Source: an uncultured Prevotellaceae bacterium
GTDB lineage: Bacteria; Bacteroidota; Bacteroidia; Bacteroidales; Bacteroidaceae
Assembly (NCBI GenBank): GCA_902770635.1
Contig: CACXTX010000001.1
Coordinates: 48,808 to 112,807, forward strand
Direction of reading: 5' to 3'
Length of the DNA stretch: 64,000 nt
This document shows, piece after piece, positions 23,817 through 32,936 of the stretch; the first letter of the stretch is position 1; the number at the start of each line of letters is the position of its first letter. The translations under genes were made by a program, and so were the position numbers. Under the pieces are notes generated by a model, which did not search any database, had not been told where the DNA came from, and saw only the letters and a program-made list of their open reading frames with translations.

Positions 23817-24596
23817 TTACTTACACATAATTCCTCGTTTCGAATCACCCAGGAACTGAATGATGTTCTGAATCTCAGGGCCGTCGGGCACCTGGGCCTT
23901 GATCTGGTTGATGACATCGAACACGCTGGTTTTACCATGAAACAGCAGACGGTAGGCATTGGCTATATGCTTCTGCACTTTCTTGTCGATACCGGCTAAT
24001 TCCAGAATCTTCGTGTTCACACCACCATACTCCATGGGAGTGCCACCCGCAATAACGTAGGGAGGCACATCGTGAGAGAAGGCACAACCAGCCTGAATCA
24101 ACGACAGGTCACCAGCACGCGTATTGGCATTCTGGATGGCTCCGGTAGAGAAGATGACACCATTGCCGATGATGCAGTCGCCTGCTATCTCGACACCATT
24201 ACCAAACACGCAGTTGTTACCTACTACGGTATCGTGACTGATATGAGTACCCTCCAACAGGAAGTTATGGTTACCGATGGTGGTGCTTCCGTCTCTGTAT
24301 GTTCCGCGATTGATGACCACATTCTCACGAATGACATTGTTGTCGCCAATGTTCACATACGACTTCTCACCACGATAGTTGAAATCCTGTGGCAGGGCAG
24401 CAATCACAGCACCCTGGTGTATCTTGTTGTTATTGCCGATGCGTGCGCCGTCCAAGATGGACACGAAGGGCATGATGATGCAATTGTCGCCAATCTCTAC
24501 ATCATCCTCGATATACACGAAGGGGAATATCTTACAATTATTGCCTATTTTCGCCTTTGGCGATACCTCGGCTTTTGGAGAAATTTCATTTGCCAT
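23817..24596 (-). CDS. lpxA: acyl-ACP--UDP-N-acetylglucosamine O-acyltransferase
   Basis: A 259-residue left-handed beta-helix acyltransferase catalysing the first step of lipid A synthesis. Hexapeptide repeats run from residue ~5 to 190 (AEVSPKAKIGNNCKIFPFVY and on). LEGTHISHDTVVGNN holds the catalytic-His region; RENVVINRGT and a helical C-terminal domain (NAYRLLFHGKTSVFDVINQI) follow. The usual lpxD/lpxC neighbours are missing, so this may be one of two LpxA-type proteins in the genome; a paralogous acyltransferase is the main alternative. Confidence 0.83.
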   Translation of the reverse strand: MANEISPKAEVSPKAKIGNNCKIFPFVYIEDDVEIGDNCIIMPFVSILDGARIGNNNKIHQGAVIAALPQDFNYRGEKSYVNIGDNNVIRENVVINRGTYRDGSTTIGNHNFLLEGTHISHDTVVGNNCVFGNGVEIAGDCIIGNGVIFSTGAIQNANTRAGDLSLIQAGCAFSHDVPPYVIAGGTPMEYGGVNTKILELAGIDKKVQKHIANAYRLLFHGKTSVFDVINQIKAQVPDGPEIQNIIQFLGDSKRGIMCK

Positions 24597-24601
24597 AATC
24601 T

Positions 24602-24637
24602 TAATTTACAATTTGACTATTTACAAATTACGATTTA
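24602..24637. repeat. TTTACAATTTGACTATTTAC tract
   Basis: Word tract between lpxA and the outer-membrane factor gene, same words as inside folK. Confidence 0.7.
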
Positions 24638-26026
24638 TTTGCCGCCTCCACCTAGAGCAGTGTAGAGCGATACTACAGCCTGCATCTTATTGAAGTCGTC
24701 ACTAACCTTATTAATCTGAGCAGAAAGCAGTTGCTGCTGTGCCGTAAGCACTTCCAGATAGGTGGAGCCACTACTCTTATAAAGAGATCGGGTATCTTCA
24801 ACGTTTTTCGTCAGCACCTCAATACGCTGCGACTCTATCTGAGAGTTGGCATCGTACTGGTTGTAGTTGACGAGGGCATTAGACACCTCGTTGCCAGCCT
24901 TGAGAATGGCATTCTGCCAGGTGTTGAAAGCCTGCTCGTACTGAAGCTTGGTAACCTTCAGCTTAGCAGTCAGGGCACCGCGGTTGAAGATGGGCTGCAA
25001 CAGGCTGCCAAAGAAGGTGGTGGTCCACTTACCGGGATTTGCAGTACCTGTCAAGTTTCCGAAACTGGCAGAAGCACCAATGGTAATGGTGGGATAGAAC
25101 TGCGAGCGAGCCGTCTGGACATCATGGAAACAAGAAGCCAGTGTCATCTCGGCATTATGCACGTCAGGACGGTTCTTCAGCAAGGCAGCACCCACACCTG
25201 CAGAGAACTCTGTAGGCAATGACTGCTGAGCCAGCGAGGTACGGGGAATCTGCTGACCAGCCTGTCCGATGAGCAGGCAGAGGGCATTCTCCGTAGAACG
25301 TATCTGGCGACGGAAATCGTTGGCCTGTGTCAGTGTTGACAGGTAGGCGGCCTCAGCACTCTGCACACTGGTAGAGCGCATACGTCCCAGGTTATACTGG
25401 AGCTTCATCATGTCCCACGTCTCCTTGGACATCTCTGTCATTTCGTTAACGATACGGAGCTGCTCGTCAAGCATCAGCAGGGTATAGTAACAGTTGGCAA
25501 TACCTCCGATAACCTGTGCACGGACGGCCATCTGGTAGTCTTTCGTGCCGAGGAGCTTCATCTGCGTGGAGCGCTTCTGCGACAAGATGTTGCCGAAGAG
25601 GTCGAGCGTCCAGGTAGCAGTGGCAGGGAAAGAATACGACTTGACGGTAGAAGACGGGTCGGTATGCACCGTAGAGATGGAGCCCATCTGCTGTTGTGCA
25701 CTTCCTATATTAACAGCAGGAAGGAAGGCCAGTTTGGCAGCTTTCAGCATCGTCTCGTACATCTGTACAGAGAGGGCGGCATTCAGCAGGTCAGCATTCT
25801 TGGCCAGTCCCTGCTCAATGAGCTGCTGCAACTGCGGATCGGTGAAGACACTACGCCAAGGCAGGTTACCGAAGGAAGCGGTATCTTGCACGGCGAGTGT
25901 ATCCACGTCAGACAGGGCGTCGCGGATGAGTCCTGTGGTGTTCACGTCGGGACGCTCGTATTTATTGTATAGTCCGCAGCTTGACAGCAACAAGGCTGCG
26001 GACATCATCATCATCAGTTTCTTCAT
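24635..26026 (-). CDS. RND efflux outer-membrane factor (TolC/NodT lipoprotein family)
   Basis: A 463-residue outer-membrane efflux channel. The N-terminus is a lipoprotein signal (MKKLMMMMSAALLLSSCGLY, lipobox Cys ~18), so the ATG at 26026 is chosen. Two OEP repeats are seen, e.g. AAKLAFLPAVNIGSAQ in the first half and SQFYPTITIGASASFG in the second. It forms the exit duct of a tripartite pump. It starts one base after the pump gene's stop codon and is the last gene of the adaptor-pump-channel operon. Confidence 0.92.
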   Translation of the reverse strand: MKKLMMMMSAALLLSSCGLYNKYERPDVNTTGLIRDALSDVDTLAVQDTASFGNLPWRSVFTDPQLQQLIEQGLAKNADLLNAALSVQMYETMLKAAKLAFLPAVNIGSAQQQMGSISTVHTDPSSTVKSYSFPATATWTLDLFGNILSQKRSTQMKLLGTKDYQMAVRAQVIGGIANCYYTLLMLDEQLRIVNEMTEMSKETWDMMKLQYNLGRMRSTSVQSAEAAYLSTLTQANDFRRQIRSTENALCLLIGQAGQQIPRTSLAQQSLPTEFSAGVGAALLKNRPDVHNAEMTLASCFHDVQTARSQFYPTITIGASASFGNLTGTANPGKWTTTFFGSLLQPIFNRGALTAKLKVTKLQYEQAFNTWQNAILKAGNEVSNALVNYNQYDANSQIESQRIEVLTKNVEDTRSLYKSSGSTYLEVLTAQQQLLSAQINKVSDDFNKMQAVVSLYTALGGGGK

Positions 26027-26027
26027 A

Positions 26028-29000
26028 TTACTTCTCCAATTCATAATCAACAGGTTTAGCTTGTGCATACTGAGCCAGCTCGGCTGCAACTTCTTCGTTC
26101 TCCTCATCATCGAACTTCAACGGACTAATCTTCTCCTGAAGGCCTTGGAAGATAACGAACAGCGTAGGAACGACGAAGAGCTGCAAGATGGTACCAATGA
26201 ACATACCACCAACAGCGGCAGCACCCAGCGTCTGGTTACCATTCTTACCCACACCACTGGCAAACATCATAGGCAACAGACCGATAACCATAGCCAGTGA
26301 GGTCATCAGAATAGGACGCAGACGGGCTGCAGCACCCAGCACAGCAGACCACGTAAGGGCCATACCCATCTGACGACGCTCCAGGGCGAACTGTACTATC
26401 AGGATGGCGTTCTTTGCCAACAGACCAATCAACATAATCAGAGAGATCTGCATGTAGATATCGTTAGCATGGCCGAACAGCTGTGTAAAGAGGAAACAGC
26501 CTGCCAGTCCAAAGGGTACGGAGAGCACCACAGACAGCGGAAGGATGTACGACTCATACTGTGCAGACAGAATGAGGTAGATGAAGATGAAACACAGCAG
26601 GAAGATGATTCCCGTGGTGTTCGATGCCTTGGCCTCCTCACGAGTCAGACCCGAGAAGTCGTAGGTATAACCAGTAGGCAGCACTTCAGCGGCCACCTCC
26701 TGAACAGCCTGCAAGGCCTCACCGGTAGAATAGCCGTTAGCCACCGTACCCGTCACGTTGATAGACGTAAACAGATTGAAACGGTTGATGTTCATAGGAC
26801 CATACACACGCTCCATATTACAGAACTCCTTAACGGGAGACATGCCTGCCGGCGTGCGGACATAAATGCTATTCATAGACTCTGGGGTCATACGTGTCTC
26901 AGGAGAACCTTGAATCATGACACGATACAACTTACCATAGCTGTTGAAGTTAGAGGCATACAGTCCGCCGAAATAGCCCTGCAGGGTGGTCAGCACAGCA
27001 GTAGGAGTAATGCCCACCTGCTTACACTTAGCCACATCGACATTCACCATATACTGAGGATAGTTCGGGTTGTATGACGTCATAGCCATTTGGAACTCGG
27101 GACGCTTGTTCAACTCCTTCAGATAATCCTGAACGATGCCGAAGAACTTGCCCAGGTCGCCACCGGTACGGTCCTGCATGACCAGAGAGATACCTGAGTT
27201 AGCAGAGAAGCCAGGAATCATAGGGGGCGAGAATGCCAGAATCTGGGCATCCTTGATATGGGCAGTCTTGATGAAAATCTGGGCGATAACACCAGTAGCA
27301 TCAAGAGGATTGATGAAGAAACGGTAGATGCCGTCCCCCTCCCAGAGTCCACTGATCTTCCACCACAGGCCTTTCTGACGCTCCTCAAAGTCTTTCAACT
27401 TGATGATGAACGTACCCTGATCGGAACCCGAACCGGCTATGAAGTTATAGCCCTGCACCATCTCGCGGTTCTTGATGGCAGGAATCTGCGACAGGATAGA
27501 GTCCACCTGTGCCACCACCTGCTTGGTGCGTGCCTCCGATGTGGCAGGGGGCATAGAGATGGTACAGAAGATAGTACCCGTGTCCTCGTCAGGCACCAGA
27601 CCCGTCTTGGTTGTTGACAGGGTTACCACCAGCACTACAATACCGATAATGACGGTAGCAATGATGGTCAATAGTTTGTGTACCAGCTTCTCGAGAATAT
27701 TCTTATACTTAACGATAGTCGTGTCGAAAGCCACGTTGAACGACTGATGGAAGCGATCGACGCGCGACATCTTCTTCTCGTGGCCATTCTCATCATGAGG
27801 CTTCAGGAAGATGGCACACAAGGCCGGTGACAACGTCAAGGCGTTCAGTGCCGAAATGATAATAGACACCGCCATCGTGACACCGAACTCACGATAGAAG
27901 GTACCACTCGTACCACCAATGAACGATACGGGCACGAACACGGCAGCCATCACCAGCGTAATGGAGATGATAGCACCAGAAATCTCGTTCATGGCATCGA
28001 TAGATGCAGAAAGCGGCGATTTATAACCCTGGTCCAACTTAGCATGGACAGCCTCAACCACCACGATGGCATCGTCCACCACAATGGCAATTGCCAACAG
28101 CAAGGCGGAGAGTACCAGCAGGTTGATGGAGAAGCCCATCACGTTCAGGAAGAAGAAAGTACCCACCAGTGATACCGGCACGGCAATCAGAGGAATCAGC
28201 GTAGAACGCATATCCTGCAGGAAGATGTAAACCACGAGGAACACGAGTGCCAGCGTCATGAAGAGGGTAAACACCACCTCCTCGATAGACGCATAGAGGA
28301 ATTCCGTTACATCGTAGTTAATCTTTATCTCCATGCCCGGTGGCATCAGCTTCTTCTGGGCTTCCAACTCAGCCTTTACCTCTTTGGCTATCTGGTTGGC
28401 GTTAGAACCAGCCACCTGCTGAACCATGGTCATGATAGAAGGCATTCCGTTATTCTTCATCGACACGTCATAGCCTTCACCACCCAGCTCTATCTTTGCA
28501 ACGTCTCTCAGTCGAAGTGTCTGTCCTGCGGCATCACTCTTGATGATGATGTTGCCGAACTCCTCAGCAGTTCTGAAACGACCCGTGTAACGCATCGAAT
28601 ACTCGTAGGCTACGCCACTTGCCTGCTGACCGAACTTACCCGGTGCTGCCTCGATATTCTGTTCGGCTAACACTCCTGAGATATCGGCAGGTACCAAGTC
28701 ATGCTGCTTCATCACGTCAGGATAGAGCCATATACGCATGGCATAGGTCTTCGAGCTGAAGCTGGAAGCATCGCCCACACCCTCGATACGCTTCAAGGCC
28801 GGTATCAGGTTAATGGCATTATAGTTGGTCAGGAACTCGTCATCGTAACGACCATCAGAGGTCAGCGAATACATAAGAACCTGTGACGACTGGCGCTTTA
28901 CCACGCGGACACCAATCTGGTTAACCTCCGCAGGCAGCAAGGCGGTTGCCTGAGAGACGCGGTTCTGCACGTTCACGGCACACATATCAGGATTAATACC

Positions 29001-29288
29001 CTGACGGAACATCACCTGAATCATGGCTGAACTCGGAGATGCCGTTGACGTGATATAGTCCATACCCTCCACACCGTTGATACTCTCCTCAAGAGGCGTA
29101 ACAACAGCATTCTTCACCGTCTCGGCATCGGCACCAGGATAACTGGCTATCACCATGATGTTAGGCGGTGCAATATTCGGATACTGCTCGATAGGAAGCG
29201 AGACCAGTCCGATGAAACCCAGCAGCACGATGACAATAGAAATCACCGTGGACAGTACCGGGCGTTTGATAAAATTCGTAAAAGTCAT
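26028..29288 (-). CDS. RND efflux pump, HAE-1 (AcrB-like) permease
   Basis: A 1086-residue inner-membrane drug/proton antiporter. Family hallmarks: FIKRPVLSTVISIVIVLLG start, GVEGMDYITSTAS, AIVVDDAIVVVEAVHA with the paired Asp of the proton relay in TM4, FVPVSFIGGTSGTFYREF, and the second-half repeat with LIMLIGLLAKNAILIV. Length (~1050-1090) and domain duplication are normal. It exports hydrophobic compounds with the adjacent adaptor and channel; the substrate range cannot be inferred. The gap to the adaptor is a 57-nt word tract. Confidence 0.95.
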   Translation of the reverse strand: MTFTNFIKRPVLSTVISIVIVLLGFIGLVSLPIEQYPNIAPPNIMVIASYPGADAETVKNAVVTPLEESINGVEGMDYITSTASPSSAMIQVMFRQGINPDMCAVNVQNRVSQATALLPAEVNQIGVRVVKRQSSQVLMYSLTSDGRYDDEFLTNYNAINLIPALKRIEGVGDASSFSSKTYAMRIWLYPDVMKQHDLVPADISGVLAEQNIEAAPGKFGQQASGVAYEYSMRYTGRFRTAEEFGNIIIKSDAAGQTLRLRDVAKIELGGEGYDVSMKNNGMPSIMTMVQQVAGSNANQIAKEVKAELEAQKKLMPPGMEIKINYDVTEFLYASIEEVVFTLFMTLALVFLVVYIFLQDMRSTLIPLIAVPVSLVGTFFFLNVMGFSINLLVLSALLLAIAIVVDDAIVVVEAVHAKLDQGYKSPLSASIDAMNEISGAIISITLVMAAVFVPVSFIGGTSGTFYREFGVTMAVSIIISALNALTLSPALCAIFLKPHDENGHEKKMSRVDRFHQSFNVAFDTTIVKYKNILEKLVHKLLTIIATVIIGIVVLVVTLSTTKTGLVPDEDTGTIFCTISMPPATSEARTKQVVAQVDSILSQIPAIKNREMVQGYNFIAGSGSDQGTFIIKLKDFEERQKGLWWKISGLWEGDGIYRFFINPLDATGVIAQIFIKTAHIKDAQILAFSPPMIPGFSANSGISLVMQDRTGGDLGKFFGIVQDYLKELNKRPEFQMAMTSYNPNYPQYMVNVDVAKCKQVGITPTAVLTTLQGYFGGLYASNFNSYGKLYRVMIQGSPETRMTPESMNSIYVRTPAGMSPVKEFCNMERVYGPMNINRFNLFTSINVTGTVANGYSTGEALQAVQEVAAEVLPTGYTYDFSGLTREEAKASNTTGIIFLLCFIFIYLILSAQYESYILPLSVVLSVPFGLAGCFLFTQLFGHANDIYMQISLIMLIGLLAKNAILIVQFALERRQMGMALTWSAVLGAAARLRPILMTSLAMVIGLLPMMFASGVGKNGNQTLGAAAVGGMFIGTILQLFVVPTLFVIFQGLQEKISPLKFDDEENEEVAAELAQYAQAKPVDYELEK

Positions 29289-29349
29289 GATACTTTACTA
29301 TTTGACTATTTTACTATTTGACAATTTGACTATTTGACTATCTGACTAT
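29288..29349. repeat. TTTGACTATTTTACTATTTGAC tract
   Basis: At least six TTTACTATTTGAC/TTTGACTA words between adaptor and pump genes. Confidence 0.75.
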
Positions 29350-30509
29350 TTCTTCATAGCGCCCACGATGTCGCCAGCACTCATAGCCTTTGCCTGCTCC
29401 TTAATCTTCTGCTCGTAGCGCTCAGGAGTAATGGGGACAATCTCCATACCGTCAGACAGCTTGGTTACACCATTGGTCACATACTTGTCACCAGCCTTTA
29501 AGCCTTCAGTAACCACGTAGTTGACGCCGTCGTTCTGTGGGTCAACCTTAATCTCTGAGTATTTCACCTTGTTTCCCTTATCCAACAGATAGATGAACTT
29601 CTTGTTCTGCACCTCACTAACGCAGCTCTGCGGAATCATGATGGCATTGGTGTTCTGACGGGGGATAATGATGGTACCAGCACCACCACTCTTCAGTATT
29701 TTCTCGGCATTGGGGAATGCAGCAATCAACTGTACGGAACCCGTTTTCTGGTCAACAACTCCACTCATCTTGGTCACCTTACCTTCATGAGCATAGATAG
29801 TGCCATCAGCCAATTTCAACTTCACATCGGGAAGACTCTGCAGTCCGCCGTTCTGTGAGATAGCCATCGCATACTTCTCGGTGACAGAGAAATAAACCTC
29901 CATAGAAGAGATGTTGCTCACCATTGTCAACACGTCAGAGGCACTCACCAGAGCCCCCTTCTTGAAAGGCAATGTTCCAACCACACCGGTGGCAGGACTC
30001 TTCACAAAGCAGAAACTCAGCATCTCCTTGGCAGAAGCCAGGTTTGCCTGAGCCTGAGCAAGCTGTGCCTTCGCACTCTCGAAAGTATTTTGAGAAGTCT
30101 GCAACTCATAATCACCAATGACTCTGTTGGCATGCAACTGCTGTGCATTCTCGTAAGTCAACTTAGCGGTGTTCACTTGCTGCTGGGCAGTATTCACAGC
30201 TGCCTGAGCCTGTCGAACCTGAGCCTGATAGGTCTCGTTATCAACAACAAACAGTATCTGACCAGAAGCTACGGTCTGACCTTCTTTCACATTAATCTGG
30301 GTCAGGAAACCCTGAACTTTCGGACGAATCTCCACATCCTGTACACCCTTGATGGTTGCAGGATAAGTGCTTTGCATGTCGGCTGTTGAGGTTCCTGCTG
30401 TCTGTACAGGATACTCATTGTCACCGAATGTGGGACGGCCACCGCCTCCACCGCATGAAACCAGTGTCGCAGCAATGGCTGCAAACATCATTAACTTTTT
30501 CATTTTCAT
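29346..30509 (-). CDS. RND efflux periplasmic adaptor (membrane fusion lipoprotein)
   Basis: A 387-residue HlyD/AcrA-type adaptor. The lipobox is at residue ~20 (ATLVSCGGGG), followed by a lipoyl half (VRPKVQGFLTQINVKEGQTV), a Gln/Ala-rich helical hairpin (VRQAQAAVNTAQQQVNTAKL ... AKAQLAQAQANLASAKEML), the second lipoyl half, and beta-barrel/MP domains. It bridges the AcrB-like pump and the outer-membrane channel. First gene of the operon, with a promoter box at 30579-30586; no regulator gene is adjacent except the divergent sigma-70 factor. Confidence 0.93.
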   Translation of the reverse strand: MKMKKLMMFAAIAATLVSCGGGGGRPTFGDNEYPVQTAGTSTADMQSTYPATIKGVQDVEIRPKVQGFLTQINVKEGQTVASGQILFVVDNETYQAQVRQAQAAVNTAQQQVNTAKLTYENAQQLHANRVIGDYELQTSQNTFESAKAQLAQAQANLASAKEMLSFCFVKSPATGVVGTLPFKKGALVSASDVLTMVSNISSMEVYFSVTEKYAMAISQNGGLQSLPDVKLKLADGTIYAHEGKVTKMSGVVDQKTGSVQLIAAFPNAEKILKSGGAGTIIIPRQNTNAIMIPQSCVSEVQNKKFIYLLDKGNKVKYSEIKVDPQNDGVNYVVTEGLKAGDKYVTNGVTKLSDGMEIVPITPERYEQKIKEQAKAMSAGDIVGAMKK

Positions 30510-30578
30510 ACCTATTTAATCTATAATTACTAATCTCTTACACGAAAACCCGTATTCAAAAGTCTAGTTTTCAAGCTG

Positions 30579-30586
30579 CAAAATTA
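30579..30586 (-). promoter_or_regulatory. -7 promoter box for the efflux operon
   Basis: The minus strand reads TAATTTTG, 69 nt before the adaptor start codon. Confidence 0.55.
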
Positions 30587-30644
30587 CTAATTATTTTGGA
30601 ATATATATAAATAGGTGTAGTATATTTAACAATATTTACCATGT

Positions 30645-30839
30645 CATTTTACTCACTTATTTGCATCTTTGATTCAATCGAAGATACTTTCGCTCGAAAA
30701 TGCAATAAGAAAAACACATTTTCTTTTGCATTTTACTCACTTATTCGTATCATTGATTACATCGAAGATACTTTCGCTCGAAAATGCAATAAGAAAAACA
30801 CATTTTCTTTTGCATTTTACTCACTTATTCGTATCTTTG
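30645..30839 (+). repeat. 84-bp tandem duplication of a promoter cassette
   Basis: Units start at 30645, 30729 and 30813 (period exactly 84). Each carries CATTTTACTCACTTATT and a -7 box: CATCTTTG (30664), TATCATTG (30748), TATCTTTG (30832). In units 1 and 2 the box is the left arm of a palindrome closing with CGAAGATA, and GAAAATGCAA pairs with TTTGCATTTT. Only the third unit, with a perfect box and TTTG at 30809-30812 (19-nt spacing), leads into a gene. Confidence 0.85.
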
Positions 30840-30861
30840 CACACAGAAAAGAACAGAAAAG

Positions 30862-31416
30862 ATGGAAAAAAGCGAAAGAGACGCCTTGATTACGGCAAAT
30901 ATGGGATATGTAGTGACGCTGGCTCGCCAATATAAAAGCGAGCTACTGAGTACTGACGACCTGATTAGCGAGGGCAGCATCGGACTGATGAAAGCTGCCG
31001 AAAAATTCGATCCCAGTCGAGGCAAACCCTTTGTGACATTTGCTGCACCTTTCATTCGCAGGAGCATAGAAAATGCCATCAGTCACCTTTCTGGCGAGGT
31101 TCCCGTTATGTCAACCGATGAAAGTCTGCCTATTGGTTCCAACAATAATTACACTTTGCTGAATGTCTTGGAGGATAAAGATGCTCCCAAGACGGATGCA
31201 GCACTGGAACTGAACGCCCTTTCCGACGAGATGGCAACAGCCATCAGCACACTTAACGAACGCGAACAGGCCGTCATCAGACGATACTTTGGCATTGACA
31301 GCCAGCGTATGACAATGGCAGAGATTGGCACGGAATTGGGATTGAAGCGCGAAAGAGTCAGACAGATACGCGACAAGGCTGTCCGTAAACTCAAGAAACA
31401 AGGCCCATCTGCTTAG
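30862..31416 (+). CDS. compact sigma-70 family RNA polymerase sigma factor
   Basis: A 184-residue sigma factor. Region 2 is clear (DDLISEGSIGLMKAAEKFDP ... FVTFAAPFIRRSIENAI) and region 4 is clear (TMAEIGTELGLKRERVRQI). Regions 1.1 and 3 are absent or vestigial, giving a protein much shorter than the ~285-residue primary sigma factor of Bacteroidetes. The region 4 helix is close to that of housekeeping sigma factors, so a related promoter sequence may be recognised. It is preceded by a tandemly repeated promoter cassette and its 3' end overlaps the convergent cca-type gene by 26 nt. Confidence 0.85.
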   Translation: MEKSERDALITANMGYVVTLARQYKSELLSTDDLISEGSIGLMKAAEKFDPSRGKPFVTFAAPFIRRSIENAISHLSGEVPVMSTDESLPIGSNNNYTLLNVLEDKDAPKTDAALELNALSDEMATAISTLNEREQAVIRRYFGIDSQRMTMAEIGTELGLKRERVRQIRDKAVRKLKKQGPSA

Positions 31417-32818
31417 CTTTTTCCATCAGCAGTGCCATCAGAGGCTCACGCTCATTAGCCACCTTGTTGTCTAACACGGCATCTTTCAAGTATTGTTTCA
31501 GTACGCCAACCTCCTTGGAAGGCTTCAAGTGGAACATTTCCATGATTTCATTGCCGTCTATGACGGGCTGCAACAACCGTTTGTAGTCCTTTACTTGCAA
31601 GTCAGCCAATTTCTCACGAACCATGCGGAAATTCTCAAGAAACAACTTCTTGCGCACCTCATTCTTCGACGTGATATCCGCCTCACAAAGCGTCATCAAG
31701 TCATCAATGTCATCTCCCGCATCATTCAGTAGGCGGCGCACGGCACTGTCTGTCACCTCGCTGTCGGCTATCACCTGAGGACGCATGTGCAAGTCCACCA
31801 TTTTCTGCACATACTTCATCTCATTACCCATCGGCAATTTCAATCGACGGAAAATGCCCGGAACCATCTTGGCCCCAATGATGTTATGGTTATGGAATGT
31901 CCATCCCGCTCCAGCCTCCCATCGCTTGGAGCGTGTTTTGCCGATGTCGTGCAGCAAAGCGCCCCAGCGTAGCCAAAGACTTCCTTGTGCTTTCACGACA
32001 TTCTCCAGCACTTCCAAGGTATGATAGAAATTATTCTTATGGGCACGTCCATCGCGTTTCTCCACAATATCCAAGGCAGAGAGTTCTGGCAGTATGATTT
32101 GTAACAAACCGCTGCGTTGCAGATATTCCAAACCGATACTGGGGTGTGGAGCCATCATGATTTTATTCAGTTCCACCTCGATGCGTTCACCACTGACAAT
32201 CTGAATGCGGTCGGCCATCCGACTGAGAGCCTCAAAAGTCTCTTCTTCTATTTTGAAGTTCAACTGAGTAGCAAAGCGGATGCAGCGCATCATGCGCAAC
32301 GGGTCGTCGCTGAATGTCACCTCCGGATCCAAGGGGGTCGCAATGATTCCGTCTTCCAAATCGGCAATACCATTAAACGGATCTACCAGCTCACCGAAGC
32401 GGCTCTTATTCAGACAGATAGCCATCGCGTTGATGGTGAAGTCGCGACGGTTTTGATCGTCCTCTAATGTTCCATCCTCGACAATGGGTTTCCGCGAATC
32501 GTGGCTATAGCTCTCCTTACGGGCTCCCACGAATTCCACCTCCATATCATGAAACTTCACCTGAGCAGTGCCGAAATTGCGGAAAACAGACAGATGGGCA
32601 CGTTTCCCCAACAGCTGCTTGAGTTCCTGAGCCACCTGAATGCCACTGCCCACGACCACGACATCAATATCGTCACTCGGACGCTCCAGAAAGATGTCAC
32701 GCACATAGCCTCCCACCACATAGCACTCCACCCCTAGCCTATCGGCTACGGATGATATCTGGTGGAAAATCTCGCGGTCTAATATTTTCGCCAATGCTTG
32801 GTCTGAATACAGCTTCAT
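31391..32818 (-). CDS. CCA tRNA nucleotidyltransferase / HD-domain protein
   Basis: A 475-residue class II nucleotidyltransferase. N-terminal catalytic head: CYVVGGYVRDIFLERPSDDI, with the DxD pair in DIDVVVVGSG; then RRDFTINAMA and PLRMMRCIRFATQLNF; followed by an HD domain (LRWGALLHDIGKTRSK). This architecture adds or repairs the tRNA 3' CCA end, though poly(A) polymerases look similar. The ATG at 32818 is chosen because the -7 box at 32846-32853 lies just upstream. It overlaps the sigma-70 gene tail to tail by 26 nt. Confidence 0.88.
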   Translation of the reverse strand: MKLYSDQALAKILDREIFHQISSVADRLGVECYVVGGYVRDIFLERPSDDIDVVVVGSGIQVAQELKQLLGKRAHLSVFRNFGTAQVKFHDMEVEFVGARKESYSHDSRKPIVEDGTLEDDQNRRDFTINAMAICLNKSRFGELVDPFNGIADLEDGIIATPLDPEVTFSDDPLRMMRCIRFATQLNFKIEEETFEALSRMADRIQIVSGERIEVELNKIMMAPHPSIGLEYLQRSGLLQIILPELSALDIVEKRDGRAHKNNFYHTLEVLENVVKAQGSLWLRWGALLHDIGKTRSKRWEAGAGWTFHNHNIIGAKMVPGIFRRLKLPMGNEMKYVQKMVDLHMRPQVIADSEVTDSAVRRLLNDAGDDIDDLMTLCEADITSKNEVRKKLFLENFRMVREKLADLQVKDYKRLLQPVIDGNEIMEMFHLKPSKEVGVLKQYLKDAVLDNKVANEREPLMALLMEKAKQMGLVS

Positions 32819-32845
32819 GAAGGTCTGATATTGTGAATTTGTGCG

Positions 32846-32853
32846 CAAAGGTA
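32846..32853 (-). promoter_or_regulatory. -7 promoter box for the CCA enzyme
   Basis: The minus strand reads TACCTTTG, 27 nt before the ATG at 32818. Confidence 0.65.
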
Positions 32854-32896
32854 CAAAATAATCGTGAAAAAAAGTTGATTTTTGTTTTTTATTAGT

Positions 32897-32904
32897 TACC
32901 TTTG
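32897..32904 (+). promoter_or_regulatory. -7 promoter box for the PAP2 gene
   Basis: TACCTTTG with TTG 19 nt upstream; 32 nt of A-rich leader to the ATG at 32937. Confidence 0.7.
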
Positions 32905-32936
32905 CACTCAAAAATAAATAAAATAAGAAAAAATCT

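Noticed and set aside
30641-30935. 82- and 88-residue ORFs across the sigma-factor promoter region
   Set aside because: They consist of the translated 84-bp promoter repeat and run into the sigma gene in another frame.
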